From contig UQIW01000016.1 of the NCBI GenBank assembly GCA_900541235.1, positions 1 to 64,000 on the forward strand: a DNA stretch of 64,000 bases, in the 5' to 3' direction. Of this stretch, positions 6,607-15,941 are shown one piece after another. Numbering within the stretch: the stretch's first letter is position 1; each line of letters starts with the position of its first letter. This stretch comes from an uncultured Collinsella sp. Its GTDB lineage: Bacteria; Actinomycetota; Coriobacteriia; Coriobacteriales; Coriobacteriaceae. Both the position numbers and the translations under genes were made by a program. The notes beneath the pieces are model-generated. The model was given only the letters and a program-made list of their open reading frames with translations. It ran no database searches and was not told the DNA's origin.

Positions 6607-8967
6607 CTACACACGGCGCTTGAGCTGAGCTCCGCCTTCGCCGGGCATAAGACGGCGAGCGTCGTAGACCGAATCGACACTGCTGATGGAAGCCAGCAGC
6701 GGATCCAGACCGCTCGCGTCCGAGATCTCGACCATAAAGCGCAGGGTTGCAATACCCTCGCGGTTGGTCGACGTGGCGGCAGAAAGGATATTGCCGCCCG
6801 CATCGCCAATGGCAATGGTGACATCCTTGAGCAGGCCCATGCGGTCCAGGCACTCGACCACGATCTCGACCTGGAAGAGGGTGTCGGCAGCGCCGTCCCA
6901 CTCCACATCGATCATGCGCTCGGGATGTTCCATAAGACCCTTGACGTTGGGGCAGTTGGCGCGATGCACCGAAACGCCACGGCCGCGCGTGATGAAGCCG
7001 ACGATGTCATCGCCCGTCACCGGATTGCAGCAATGCGCCAGACGGACCAGCAGACCGCTGTTGCTCTCGCCCTTGACGATAATGCCGTTGCTGGCGCTCT
7101 TGCCGCGCTTTTGCGGCTTGCGGTTGGAGCCGCGGGCAGGCTGCTTGACGATCTCGGCAATGGCTTCGGTCTTGGTGAGCTGCTCCTCGGGCTTGGGGTC
7201 CAAGATTTGCTCGACCTTGTTACCCACAGCGCGCGGGGCAACCTTGCCGGCGCCGACGGCGGCAAACAGGTCCTCGAGCTGCTTGTAGTTAAACTGCTCC
7301 GCCACGGCGTTGAGCGCACGCGTGGATCGCGGCGTAGAGATGCCATACCCGCGCTTGCGCAGGTCCTTGGCCAGTATATCGCGGCCGGCAGCAGCGTCAT
7401 CGTCTTTGGTCGCGGCGGCGAAGTAACGGCGGATCTTTGACTTGGCGGAAGGTGTCTTAACGATCTTGAGCCAATCACGCGACGGCTTGGAACTCTTGTT
7501 GGTCAGGATCTCGACACGGTCACCCGTCTTAATCTCGTGCGTGAGCGGAGCCACCGCACCGTTGATTTTGGCGCCGACGCAATGGTTTCCCACCTCGGTG
7601 TGAACGGCGTAGGCAAAGTCGAGCGGTGTAGAGCCGGCACGAAGCGCCATGACCTCGCCCTTGGGTGTAAAGACAAAGATCTCCTGGTCGAACAGATCGA
7701 CCTTCAGCGAGTGCAGGTATTCCTTGGCGTCCGTAATCTCGTCAGACGCTGCCCAATCGAGCGAATGTTTGAGCCAGTTAATCTGGTCGTCCAGACGCTG
7801 GGCATCATTGGTCTTAGACGCAGACGATCCGCCCGACTTCTTATAGAGCCAGTGGGCGGCAATGCCGTACTCGGCCTGCTCATGCATCTCGTAGGTTCGA
7901 ATCTGAATCTCGAGCGGGCGGGCCGTGGGGCCGATAACCGTCGTATGGAGCGACTGGTAGTTGTTGACCTTGGGCATGGCGATATAGTCTTTGAAGCGAC
8001 CGGGCATGGGGTGCCACAGCGTATGCACCGCGCCGAGCGTGGAGTAGCAATCGCGCACCGAATGCGTGATGACACGCAGTGCCACCAGGTCGTAGATCTC
8101 GGAGAATTCCTTGCCCTTGCGCTTCATCTTTTGGTAGATGGACCAATAGTGCTTGGAACGGCCATTGATCTGGAAGCCCTCCAGGCCAATGCGGTTGAGC
8201 TCGTCGGTGAGCGTCTTGATAGTCTCAGCCAGATAGCGCTCGCGAACCTCGCGCGACTCAGCCACCATGCGCGCAATGCGCTGGTAGGCATCGGGCTCCA
8301 GGTAGAAGAAGGACAGGTCCTCGAGCTCCCACTTAATAGAGCTCATGCCCAGACGGTCGGCCAGGGGCGCATACACGTCCATGGTCTCGCGAGCCTTAAA
8401 CAGGCGACGGTCCTCGCGAAGGGCCGCCAGCGTACGCATGTTATGCAGGCGGTCGGCAAGCTTAACGATAATGACGCGGATGTCCTTGGACATGGCGAGG
8501 AACATCTTGCGCAGCGTGAGGGCCTGCTTCTCGTCCATGCTGTCGACTTCGATGTTGGTGAGCTTGGTCACGCCATCGACGAGCTCGGCTACCGTATCGC
8601 CAAACAGGCCGGACACATCGGCAAGCGAGGTCTCGGTATCCTCGACGGTATCGTGCAGCAGCGCGGCGCACACCACATCGCAGTCCATCTTGAGATCGGC
8701 CAAAATGATGGCCACCTCGACGGGATGGTTAATGTACATCTCGCCCGAGCGGCGCTTTTGGTTGCAGTGCTTCTCGGCGGCAAAGCAATAGGCCTGCTCC
8801 ACCTTAGAGAAGTCCTCCTCATTCATATATTTGAGGCACAGGCGCTCCAGCTTGTCGTAGCTGTCCGCCATAATCTCGGGCGGCAGCTCATCGGCATGCT
8901 TATAGTGCTCCATCTCCGAAAACGGCTGGAGGGTGGAATCATGGGCGGTACGGGCTGCGGCATCCAT
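6607..8967 (-). CDS. rsh: bifunctional (p)ppGpp synthetase/hydrolase, RelA/SpoT (Rsh)
   Basis: The 786-residue enzyme makes and degrades the alarmone (p)ppGpp and controls the stringent response. Domains in order: an HD hydrolase with INHPVEVA and LLHDTVEDT (His105-Asp106) intact; a synthetase with YQSLHTTV at about 330; a TGS domain (FVFTPKGEVMALRAGSTPLDFA) at about 430; a zinc-finger region with HCCNPVTGDDIVG; and a C-terminal ACT domain. Both catalytic halves look active, as in single-Rsh Gram-positive bacteria. GGGG lies seven bases before ATG 8967. It lies 15 bases after the RecJ-helicase stop, so the two genes are probably one operon. Confidence 0.97.
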   Translation of the reverse strand: MDAAARTAHDSTLQPFSEMEHYKHADELPPEIMADSYDKLERLCLKYMNEEDFSKVEQAYCFAAEKHCNQKRRSGEMYINHPVEVAIILADLKMDCDVVCAALLHDTVEDTETSLADVSGLFGDTVAELVDGVTKLTNIEVDSMDEKQALTLRKMFLAMSKDIRVIIVKLADRLHNMRTLAALREDRRLFKARETMDVYAPLADRLGMSSIKWELEDLSFFYLEPDAYQRIARMVAESREVRERYLAETIKTLTDELNRIGLEGFQINGRSKHYWSIYQKMKRKGKEFSEIYDLVALRVITHSVRDCYSTLGAVHTLWHPMPGRFKDYIAMPKVNNYQSLHTTVIGPTARPLEIQIRTYEMHEQAEYGIAAHWLYKKSGGSSASKTNDAQRLDDQINWLKHSLDWAASDEITDAKEYLHSLKVDLFDQEIFVFTPKGEVMALRAGSTPLDFAYAVHTEVGNHCVGAKINGAVAPLTHEIKTGDRVEILTNKSSKPSRDWLKIVKTPSAKSKIRRYFAAATKDDDAAAGRDILAKDLRKRGYGISTPRSTRALNAVAEQFNYKQLEDLFAAVGAGKVAPRAVGNKVEQILDPKPEEQLTKTEAIAEIVKQPARGSNRKPQKRGKSASNGIIVKGESNSGLLVRLAHCCNPVTGDDIVGFITRGRGVSVHRANCPNVKGLMEHPERMIDVEWDGAADTLFQVEIVVECLDRMGLLKDVTIAIGDAGGNILSAATSTNREGIATLRFMVEISDASGLDPLLASISSVDSVYDARRLMPGEGGAQLKRRV

Positions 8968-8982
8968 CGAGGTCCCCTTCCC

Positions 8983-11900
8983 CTAGGCCCGCGGTACGAT
9001 CGGGCGGTTAACTTTGGCTAGCATATCAGAAGCGCACGAATCGAGTGCCCAGCTCCGGAAAGCCGAGAACTCCATGCGCGAGCGCAAGCCCTCCAAATAG
9101 CGAATTGACCTGCTCAATTGCACACGGCCGGGGTTTTCGGCCATCGCGATGCGACGGGTGTCGTCAAACCCCGAAACGCGACAGAAACCAAGCTCTTCGA
9201 AGATTCCCAGGCCGCTTTCCACCGAGCGCTCGTCGACCGGCGTGCGGGCATCGATGGCAAGGCACATCTGCGCGATGTCGATATCGCTCGCGCTAAACGA
9301 GTCGTCTCCGGTCTTGCCGCGGTTGGAGCGCCACATAGTCTGCAGCGCTCGATAGAGCGTGACGAGTTCATCGCGCTCGGGCGCGTAGCAGTCGAGCAGG
9401 CGCTCGTTAATGCGAGCGTCACGCGACGAATAGAGCAAGTGAATCACGGCAGGTTGGCCGTCGCGACCGGCGCGTCCGCTCATCTGGTTAAATTCAATGC
9501 TGCCAAACGGCATGTGGTAGAGCACGACATGGCGAATATCGGGCAGGTTGACGCCCTCACCAAAGGCAGAGGTCGAAACGATGCAGCTGAGGCTTCCGTC
9601 ACGAAACGCTTCCTCAACACGGCGACGATCGGAGCGCGCAAGCCCCGCGTTATAGAACGCGATGCGGGTCGCGCAATCGGGCACCCGCTTGCGCAGTGTC
9701 TTGGCAAGCGCCACGGACTGATCACGCGAGTTGACGTAGATGACGGTCTTCTCCCCCGTAGCCACGATTGACACCAGGCGGTTCTCGCGGCTCGCAAGAT
9801 CTCGGTCATCCTCGAGCTGCAAGTTCTCGCGCACCGTCTCGTCGACCACCGTGCGAGTGATCGGCAACATGCGGGCAAGCTCGGCCACGACCGGAGCCGT
9901 CGCGGTGGCCGTCGCAGCCATAACGACCGGGTCGCCCAGGGCTTTGAGGATATCGGGCATGTCAAGATAGGCGCTGCGGTCGCCGCCCTTGGCAAGGCCG
10001 GCGTGGTGCGCCTCATCGATAACGACAAAGCCGATGCGGCCCGAACGCGCGAAGCGGTCACGGTGGATAGACAGGAACTCGGGCGTCGTGAGCACGATAC
10101 CGGTGCGGCCCGAAGCTAGGCCGGCGAACACGTCATCGCGTGCGGCCTCCACGGTTTCGCCGGTCAGCACGCCAACGCCAATGCCGAGCGCGGCCATCGT
10201 CGACGAGAGGTGATAGGCCTGGTCGGCAACAAGCGCACGCAGCGGATAGACAAAGATGCTCGCACGTCCGCGAAGCACCGCCTCACGCGCGGCATGCACA
10301 TGGAAGATGAGCGACTTGCCGCGGCCCGTTCCCATAACCGCCAAAACGCTCTGGTGATCGGCCAAGGCGTCGAGCGCCTCAACCTGCGCGCGGTGCGGCT
10401 GGTTCGATCCGATAAAGCTATGGATAAGCGAGCGCGTGAGCTCGGTATAGGAAAGCTGGGCGAGCGTCTCGCGCTTGCGCGACTCCAGGCGCAGATCGGA
10501 GTCTGCCGGCTGCACGCCACGACGAAGCTCGCATGCCGGATCGTCGACGCTGGGCAGCGTGGTATCGCGGACCAGAACATCCTTGACCATGAGCTTGGAC
10601 TTCACACGACCCTGCCAATGCTCGGCAACGGCCTCGAACACCAAGTCGACAGCGCTATCGCAGTTGATGAGCTTATCGATTTGCGGCACGCGGAACATAA
10701 TAGCCGGCACACTCGCGGCGCCATCGGTCGCCACAAAGCGCATGTGCTCGCCGGTCTTACCCACCACGGCGCGATCACACATCGTCACGCCCTCGGCAGC
10801 CAGCAGCGGCACCTTATTACCCTGGCCAAACGGCTCAAGGCGGGAAATCTGCTCGATGGTCTCGATATTCAATTCGGAAAAGTCGACCGTGGCGGCAACC
10901 TCGTCGATGTCTTCAAAGTCCTCGGCGGGAATCTCCGATAGCACGGCGGAAAGGCGACGACGGAATTCATCGAGCTTGGATGCCTCGATGGTCACACCCA
11001 CCGCGCCGGCATGTCCGCCGCGACGAATCAGCAGGTCGGAACAGCGCTCGACGGCGTCAAACAGGTTAACTTTGCCCACCGAGCGACCAGAGCCGCGCGC
11101 GATACCGTCCTCGATCGAGAACAGCAGCGCCGGCACGTGATAGCGGTTGGTCAGACGGCTTGCCACGATGCCCTTGACACCCTCGTGCCAGCCTTCGCCG
11201 CCCACGACGATCGCGCGTCCGCCGTCATAGGTCTCCTCGACCTTTGCCATGGCATCGCGCGTGAGCTCCGCCTCGATCTCACGGCGCTGGCGGTTGATTT
11301 CTTCGAGCTCAGCCGCCAGCGCGCTTGCTTCGATGGGATTGCGGGCAAGCAGCAGGTCGAGCGCCAGCTTGGGATCGGCCATGCGACCGGCAGCGTTTAA
11401 GCGGGGAATGAGCGAGAATGACAGGCCGTCGGCCGTAATGGTAGAAAGATCGGCCTTGGCAAGTGCGGCAAGCGCGATATAGCCGGGACGGGCCGTCACG
11501 CGCATCTGCTGGATGCCCTCGGCGACCAGTGCGCGATTCTCGGGCGTGAGCGGCATCATGTCGGATACGGTGCCCAGCGCCGCGACCTCTATCAGCGAAC
11601 GCCAATACGACGGCTTGCCCAAACGCTCGCCCAGGACCTGCACCAGTTTGAGTGCCACGCCGGCACCGGCAAGCTCGCGCGAGGGACCCTCGTCCTCGAG
11701 CTTGGGGTCGGTCAGGGGCACGCCCTGCGGCACCTGGTCGGAAGGCTCGTGATGGTCCGTGACCACCAAATCGATCCCCAGGCTCTCCAGATAGGAGACC
11801 TCTTCCTTGGCAGCAATACCGTTATCGACGGTCACAATCAGGTTGGGTTGGGCGAGCTCGTTGACGCGGTCGAGCGCCGCACGCGACAGGCCGTACCCCT

Positions 11901-12270
11901 CGTCAAAGCGGTGCGGGATAAACGGTGTGACATTGGCGCCAAACATCCGCAGCGCCTCGGTCAACAGACAAGTCGACGTTATGCCGTCGACGTCAAAATC
12001 GCCAAAGACGGCGATGCGCTCGTGACTGCGAACAGCGCGCTCAACGCGGTCGGCGACGACCGCCATGCCCGGAATAACGAGCGGGTCCGCCCAGTCGCGA
12101 TCGAGCGAAGGCGTCAAAAACAGTTGGCCTTCCTCGATGGATGTAATGCCGTGCGCAACCATAATGCGCGCCACCAGCCCGGGTATGCCCAGGCCAGCCG
12201 AAAGCTCCTTTTCGAGCTCGGGGTTTTGCCGAGCGACCGCCCAGCGATGCGTCGTCTTAAGCGATGACAT
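8983..12270 (-). CDS. recJ: RecJ exonuclease fused to a RecQ-like helicase
   Basis: The 1095-residue protein joins two DNA-repair activities. Residues 1 to about 570 are RecJ, a 5'-3' single-strand exonuclease: GDFDVDG at 90-96, VTVDNG, TDHHEP at 171-176 (DHH), GGHAGAVGV at 418-426 (DHHA1) and an OB-like part. From about residue 600 there is a superfamily-2 helicase: Walker A MGTGRGKSL (646-654), DEAH (752-755), a TATAT motif and the RecQ-type GRAGRDGQ. RecJ alone is usually about 570 residues. Start ATG 12270 (MSSLKTTHR) has GGGGGTGG six bases upstream; a GTG at 12315 lacks a site. It heads recJ-rsh. Function is confident by motif; how the halves work together is inferred. Confidence 0.92.
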   Translation of the reverse strand: MSSLKTTHRWAVARQNPELEKELSAGLGIPGLVARIMVAHGITSIEEGQLFLTPSLDRDWADPLVIPGMAVVADRVERAVRSHERIAVFGDFDVDGITSTCLLTEALRMFGANVTPFIPHRFDEGYGLSRAALDRVNELAQPNLIVTVDNGIAAKEEVSYLESLGIDLVVTDHHEPSDQVPQGVPLTDPKLEDEGPSRELAGAGVALKLVQVLGERLGKPSYWRSLIEVAALGTVSDMMPLTPENRALVAEGIQQMRVTARPGYIALAALAKADLSTITADGLSFSLIPRLNAAGRMADPKLALDLLLARNPIEASALAAELEEINRQRREIEAELTRDAMAKVEETYDGGRAIVVGGEGWHEGVKGIVASRLTNRYHVPALLFSIEDGIARGSGRSVGKVNLFDAVERCSDLLIRRGGHAGAVGVTIEASKLDEFRRRLSAVLSEIPAEDFEDIDEVAATVDFSELNIETIEQISRLEPFGQGNKVPLLAAEGVTMCDRAVVGKTGEHMRFVATDGAASVPAIMFRVPQIDKLINCDSAVDLVFEAVAEHWQGRVKSKLMVKDVLVRDTTLPSVDDPACELRRGVQPADSDLRLESRKRETLAQLSYTELTRSLIHSFIGSNQPHRAQVEALDALADHQSVLAVMGTGRGKSLIFHVHAAREAVLRGRASIFVYPLRALVADQAYHLSSTMAALGIGVGVLTGETVEAARDDVFAGLASGRTGIVLTTPEFLSIHRDRFARSGRIGFVVIDEAHHAGLAKGGDRSAYLDMPDILKALGDPVVMAATATATAPVVAELARMLPITRTVVDETVRENLQLEDDRDLASRENRLVSIVATGEKTVIYVNSRDQSVALAKTLRKRVPDCATRIAFYNAGLARSDRRRVEEAFRDGSLSCIVSTSAFGEGVNLPDIRHVVLYHMPFGSIEFNQMSGRAGRDGQPAVIHLLYSSRDARINERLLDCYAPERDELVTLYRALQTMWRSNRGKTGDDSFSASDIDIAQMCLAIDARTPVDERSVESGLGIFEELGFCRVSGFDDTRRIAMAENPGRVQLSRSIRYLEGLRSRMEFSAFRSWALDSCASDMLAKVNRPIVPRA

Positions 12271-12378
12271 AGGCGCCCACCCCCGATAGGGGCAGGTCGC
12301 CGCGATACCTCTCACGGTTCATAGCGATGAGTCCTCTGTGTATGCCCGCTTCGGCAGGCAGATCTGTTGAACGGATTT

Positions 12379-12384
12379 ATTATA
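12379..12384 (-). promoter_or_regulatory. candidate promoter of recJ-rsh (-10 TATAAT)
   Basis: A perfect TATAAT lies on the minus strand about 110 bases before the recJ start. The -35 region offers only GTTTTG-like sequence at 16 bases. A GC palindrome (CCGCGGTGCGCCGCGG, about 12409-12424) overlaps the -35 area and could be an operator. The 270-base gap to the divergent transporter gene holds nothing else recognisable. Confidence 0.45.
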
Positions 12385-12544
12385 CCGTGCGGCACGGACG
12401 CAAAACGCCGCGGTGCGCCGCGGTTTCGGCAAACGATGGCGGTAATGGCCTCGAAATAATCGAGCGTTTCAGCCGCACGGACGCATACGAGCGTCTAGCA
12501 TATCCATACAAACGAGTTCGCGGATAAAGGGAGTCACGGGACAT

Positions 12545-13543
12545 ATGAAGCAATGGGCTGGACTGGGAAAGTTCCTCGCGGGGCATATGCAGATCATCGT
12601 TCCGATTTGCGTGGCGCTCGGAGTGCTCTTTCCCCAGCAGATCGGCGTGCTCAAGCCCATTGTTCCCGCCCTCTTCGCCTTTATGACGTTTCAGGGCGCG
12701 CTCAGCAACACTTTTCACCAGGTAGCCGAGGTGTTCCACCGTCCGCTGCACCTGATTCTGGCGCTGCTGGTCTCGGCAGTGCTTATTCCCATCGCGGCGT
12801 ATGCCATAGGGTCACTCTTCTTTGGCTCCAACCCCAACCTTGTCTGCGGCATCGTGCTCGAGTACAGCGTGCCCGTGGCCGTCACCGCTTTTATGTGGAT
12901 CAGCATGTTCGGCGGCAACGGCCCGCTCGCGCTCACCATCATCCTGACGTCCTCGGTTATCTCCCCTGTGACGATTCCGCTTACGCTTAAGCTCTTGCTG
13001 GGTGCCACCGTCTCGATCGATGTGCCGAGCATGATGCAAGACATGGCCTTTATGATCGCCATCCCCGCCGTGCTCGGCATCGTGATCAACGAGCTCACGC
13101 GTGGATGGGGACACGAGAAGCTCTCCCCCGCGCTCTCGCCCGCTTGCAAATTCATGATGATGGGCGTTATCGCCTCCAACTCCACCGCCATGAGCGAGTA
13201 CGTGCTGCACATGAACGCGGTGCGCCTGGAAGTCGCCCTCTTTATTTTGACCTTCGCCATCAGCGGCTTTGTCATCGGTTTTCTGGTCGCCCGTGCGCTG
13301 CATCTGCCATATAGCGAGACGGCTACCATGTGCTTTACCTGCGGCATGCGTAACATCTCTTCGGGCGCCGTCATCGCCACGCAATACTTTCCGGGCGAAG
13401 TCGTATTCCCCGTCATGTGCGGCACGCTGTTTCAGCAGGTACTCGCCTCGCTTATCGGGCATCTCTTTGAGCGTCTAACCGGCGAGGAGCGCGCCGCCCA
13501 GCGCAAGCGGGTCGAGGCCGGCCGCGACGCCATGGCACGCTAG
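12545..13543 (+). CDS. bile acid:sodium symporter (BASS) family transporter
   Basis: The 332-residue membrane protein has eight to ten hydrophobic segments and reads as a BASS/SBF-family secondary transporter, with FQGALSN after the second helix and the unwound-helix region LEYSVPVAVTAF. A second crossing region is at CGMRNISSG. Members move bile acids, organic anions, pantothenate or other solutes with sodium; the substrate cannot be told from sequence. The organism type is known for bile-acid chemistry, but no bile-acid gene is adjacent. GGGAG lies 11 bases before ATG 12545. It faces the DUF4931 gene convergently. Confidence 0.85.
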   Translation: MKQWAGLGKFLAGHMQIIVPICVALGVLFPQQIGVLKPIVPALFAFMTFQGALSNTFHQVAEVFHRPLHLILALLVSAVLIPIAAYAIGSLFFGSNPNLVCGIVLEYSVPVAVTAFMWISMFGGNGPLALTIILTSSVISPVTIPLTLKLLLGATVSIDVPSMMQDMAFMIAIPAVLGIVINELTRGWGHEKLSPALSPACKFMMMGVIASNSTAMSEYVLHMNAVRLEVALFILTFAISGFVIGFLVARALHLPYSETATMCFTCGMRNISSGAVIATQYFPGEVVFPVMCGTLFQQVLASLIGHLFERLTGEERAAQRKRVEAGRDAMAR

Positions 13544-13570
13544 ACTGTCCGCAGTGTGCGGGCGCTCACT

Positions 13571-14371
13571 TTACGATGTGAGCGCCTCCAGATGTGCACG
13601 GAGTCGCTCCGCATCGACATCGAGCGTGGTCTCAGCATTGACCTGGGCCAAACGATAGCCGACAAAGTAGGGCGAAGCCACCCAACGCGGCAGCGCCTTG
13701 GCAATGGTCCGACCGCCCAGGTGATAGAAGAACAGGTTATACGACTCTGCGCGACCACCGTGGTGCTCGTTCAGGATATAGCGCAGAGCTACCTGGATCG
13801 CATCGGCGAAGAGATCCGCCTCGGCTTGGTCTCTCGTGTCATCGCTGGCAGCGATTCCCTGCGGGGCTGAAACGTTGATCTCAAAGAACCCCATGATCGG
13901 TTCGGTTGAGATGTTGACCGCGATTCTCCCCTGTTGCCAGAGATTGATGCCTTCGAAATTGGCAGAAGTCAGCGAAGTGTAGCCGTCTTCCTGCTCCAAA
14001 CCCACAATCTGCATGTGCGGATGAACGAGGCTACCGCCCGAGAGCGGACCCTTGTTCTTGTACATGAGCACGCTTCGATACTGCTGTGAATCAATCATCT
14101 GCTGCCAGCAACCCAGGGCAAACCGCATCACATGGTGGAGTTCATCCGGCTCATAGGTCACCAGGTCGGCATCGTGATCGGCCGACTCGATCAGCACGGT
14201 TTGACGGGTGGCGCGCAGGGTCTTGAACTTATTCTCGAGCCAGATGCAGTCACCATCGCGCTGGATGATGTTGGCAAGCCCCTCCGTGTCGCAAAAGGAG
14301 CACGCGGTGCCAGGGCGACGATTATCGTCAGGCTTACCGCTCGCCTGCTGAACGTCAAATACCAGCGCCAC
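13571..14371 (-). CDS. GalT/HIT-like nucleotidyltransferase-fold protein (DUF4931-type)
   Basis: The 266-residue protein resembles the histidine-triad/galactose-1-phosphate uridylyltransferase superfamily. GGSLVHPHMQIVGLE contains the HPHMQ motif where GalT has its active-site HPHxQ, and an N-terminal CSFC could bind zinc. It is shorter than classical GalT (about 350) and more like DUF4931 proteins, so the activity is uncertain. It starts three bases after the cutC stop and is co-transcribed with it. A hairpin (GGCGCTCAC/GTGAGCGCC) overlaps its 3' end. Confidence 0.75.
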   Translation of the reverse strand: MALVFDVQQASGKPDDNRRPGTACSFCDTEGLANIIQRDGDCIWLENKFKTLRATRQTVLIESADHDADLVTYEPDELHHVMRFALGCWQQMIDSQQYRSVLMYKNKGPLSGGSLVHPHMQIVGLEQEDGYTSLTSANFEGINLWQQGRIAVNISTEPIMGFFEINVSAPQGIAASDDTRDQAEADLFADAIQVALRYILNEHHGGRAESYNLFFYHLGGRTIAKALPRWVASPYFVGYRLAQVNAETTLDVDAERLRAHLEALTS

Positions 14372-14374
14372 GGG

Positions 14375-15052
14375 TTATACCTCCAGCGGCACGATCTTGG
14401 TGCCATGGAGCTCGGAGACGCCTAGCGCCGCCGCGACCGTGTCGCGATTTGCCGTAGTGATGCCGCCGCCGGGAAGGATGGTCAAACGATCGCCCGCATA
14501 CTCGATTAAACGAGCCAGGTGATCAAAATTATCCTCGATCGACGTACCGGCAGCGCCGCCATGCGTGAGGATGCGCGTAACGCCGCAGTCGGCAAGTGTA
14601 TCAATCGCATCGAGCTGAGCCTCGGGCGAGAGCTGGTCAAATGCCATGTGGAAGGTGATGTCGATGGGCTCACGCTTGCATTCCTCGGTCGCGCAGCCCG
14701 CGGCCATCACGAGGGCGCCCAACGTAAGCTCGTCGAGTGCCCATCCGCCAGCGCAGGGCTTGCAGCAGCCAAAGACCAAGCCGTCAACGCCGGCGCTCAC
14801 GGCAAGGCCCAGGTCCATCTCCATCATACGCAACTCGTCCTGGTTGTAGTGAAAGTCGCCGCCACGCGGACGGATCATGCACATCACCCGTGCATCGTGC
14901 TCGTGTGCATAGTTGGTCGTAGCGCTGATAACGCCGGCCGAAGGCGTGGTGCCACCGACGGCAAGGTTGTCGCACAGCTCGATACGCCTTGCACCGGCAT
15001 CGATAGCCGCCGGCACCCGCTCAAAGTTCTCGGCACAAAACTCGTACAGCAT
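14375..15052 (-). CDS. cutC: CutC family protein
   Basis: The 225-residue protein is a TIM-barrel of the CutC family: YEFCAENFE at the N-terminus, IELCDNLAVGGTTPS, MIRPRGGDFHY, TFHMAFD and RILTHGGA are the usual signatures. CutC was named for copper homeostasis in E. coli, but its biochemical role remains unclear. GGGG lies seven bases before ATG 15052 (MLYEFCAEN). A longer frame to 15265 would cross a palindrome and the liv terminator and is rejected. It forms an operon with the GalT-like gene. Confidence 0.93.
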   Translation of the reverse strand: MLYEFCAENFERVPAAIDAGARRIELCDNLAVGGTTPSAGVISATTNYAHEHDARVMCMIRPRGGDFHYNQDELRMMEMDLGLAVSAGVDGLVFGCCKPCAGGWALDELTLGALVMAAGCATEECKREPIDITFHMAFDQLSPEAQLDAIDTLADCGVTRILTHGGAAGTSIEDNFDHLARLIEYAGDRLTILPGGGITTANRDTVAAALGVSELHGTKIVPLEV

Positions 15053-15110
15053 AGATAGACCCCAAAAGACAGCAGATGTTTTCCGACGGGCATTGTCACA
15101 CATCCCCATG

Positions 15111-15179
15111 AAGTTGCGGTGGAATGGGGACTCTTTTGGCCTCCGAGACTCCCATTTAGTCCCTATTTCGCCGCAACTT
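15111..15179. repeat. intergenic imperfect palindrome
   Basis: AAGTTGCGGTGGAATGGGGA and its partner ending CCGCAACTT pair over 22 bases with three differences, two of them G-U compatible, around a 25-base centre. It sits between the liv terminator and cutC and resembles other stand-alone palindromes in this window. Confidence 0.7.
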
Positions 15180-15180
15180 A

Positions 15181-15216
15181 AAAAGGGGCGCTGACTGAGA
15201 TGGTCAGCGCCCCTTT
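15181..15216. terminator. terminator of the liv operon
   Basis: A perfect inverted repeat, AAAAGGGGCGCTGAC / GTCAGCGCCCCTTTT with a short loop, begins about 11 bases after the livF stop and gives a T-run on either strand. Confidence 0.92.
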
Positions 15217-15227
15217 TGTTAGGTGGG

Positions 15228-15941
15228 TTAGCCTCCGAGGTAGGCTTTGCGGACGTTGTCGTCATGCAGGAGCTCTTGGCCGGTGCCGGTCATGGTGATC
15301 TTGCCGGTCTCGAGCACGTAACCGCGTGTGGCGATGGAAAGCGCCATCTGCGCGTTTTGCTCGACCAGAAGCACCGTGGTGCCGGCCTTGTGAAGGTCCT
15401 CGACAATCTGGAAGATCTGTTCAATCAGAATCGGCGCCAGACCCATGGAAGGTTCGTCGAGCATAAGCAGTTTGGGGTTACTCATAAGGGCGCGCCCCAT
15501 AACGAGCATCTGCTGCTCGCCGCCCGAAAGGGTGCCGGCGACCTGGCGACGACGTTCCTTCAGGCGCGGGAACTGCTCGTAGACGCGCTCCAGGCCCGGA
15601 GCCACCGTGGACTTGGGCTGCGTATAGGCACCCATCTCCAGGTTCTCCTCGACCGTCATCTGCAAAAAGGCGCGACGACCCTCGGGAACCTGAGCCAGGC
15701 CCTTACCAACCAGCTTATCAGCGGGCGTATGAGTAATGTCCTCGCCCATAAACTTGATGGAACCGGTCTTGGAACGCAGCAGGCCCGAGACGGTCTTGAG
15801 CGTTGTGGACTTGCCGGCACCGTTGGCGCCAATCAAGGCCACGATCTCGCCCTCGTTAACGTTAAAGGAGATGTCCTTAATGGCGTGGATGGCGCCGTAC
15901 CAGACGTTGATGTTGTAGACGGAAAGCATCGGCTCTGCCAT
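15228..15941 (-). CDS. livF: branched-chain amino acid ABC transporter, ATP-binding protein LivF
   Basis: The 237-residue ATPase has Walker A GANGAGKST at about 37-45, the signature LSGGEQQ, Walker B LLMLDEPSMGL and the H-loop region LLVEQN. It pairs with LivG to power uptake through LivHM at the membrane. It is the last gene of livK-livH-livM-livG-livF; its ATG directly follows the livG stop (15942), so translation is coupled. Confidence 0.96.
   Translation of the reverse strand: MAEPMLSVYNINVWYGAIHAIKDISFNVNEGEIVALIGANGAGKSTTLKTVSGLLRSKTGSIKFMGEDITHTPADKLVGKGLAQVPEGRRAFLQMTVEENLEMGAYTQPKSTVAPGLERVYEQFPRLKERRRQVAGTLSGGEQQMLVMGRALMSNPKLLMLDEPSMGLAPILIEQIFQIVEDLHKAGTTVLLVEQNAQMALSIATRGYVLETGKITMTGTGQELLHDDNVRKAYLGG

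Noticed and set aside
7537..9021. Long plus-strand frame opposite rsh
   Set aside because: Shadow of rsh on the other strand, without ribosome site or recognisable product.
13561..13586. Terminator between the BASS and DUF4931 genes
   Set aside because: The hairpin GGCGCTCAC/GTGAGCGCC has no T-run on either strand and overlaps coding sequence.
15053..15265. 71-residue N-terminal extension of CutC
   Set aside because: It passes through a palindrome and the liv terminator; the CutC family starts at MLYEF.
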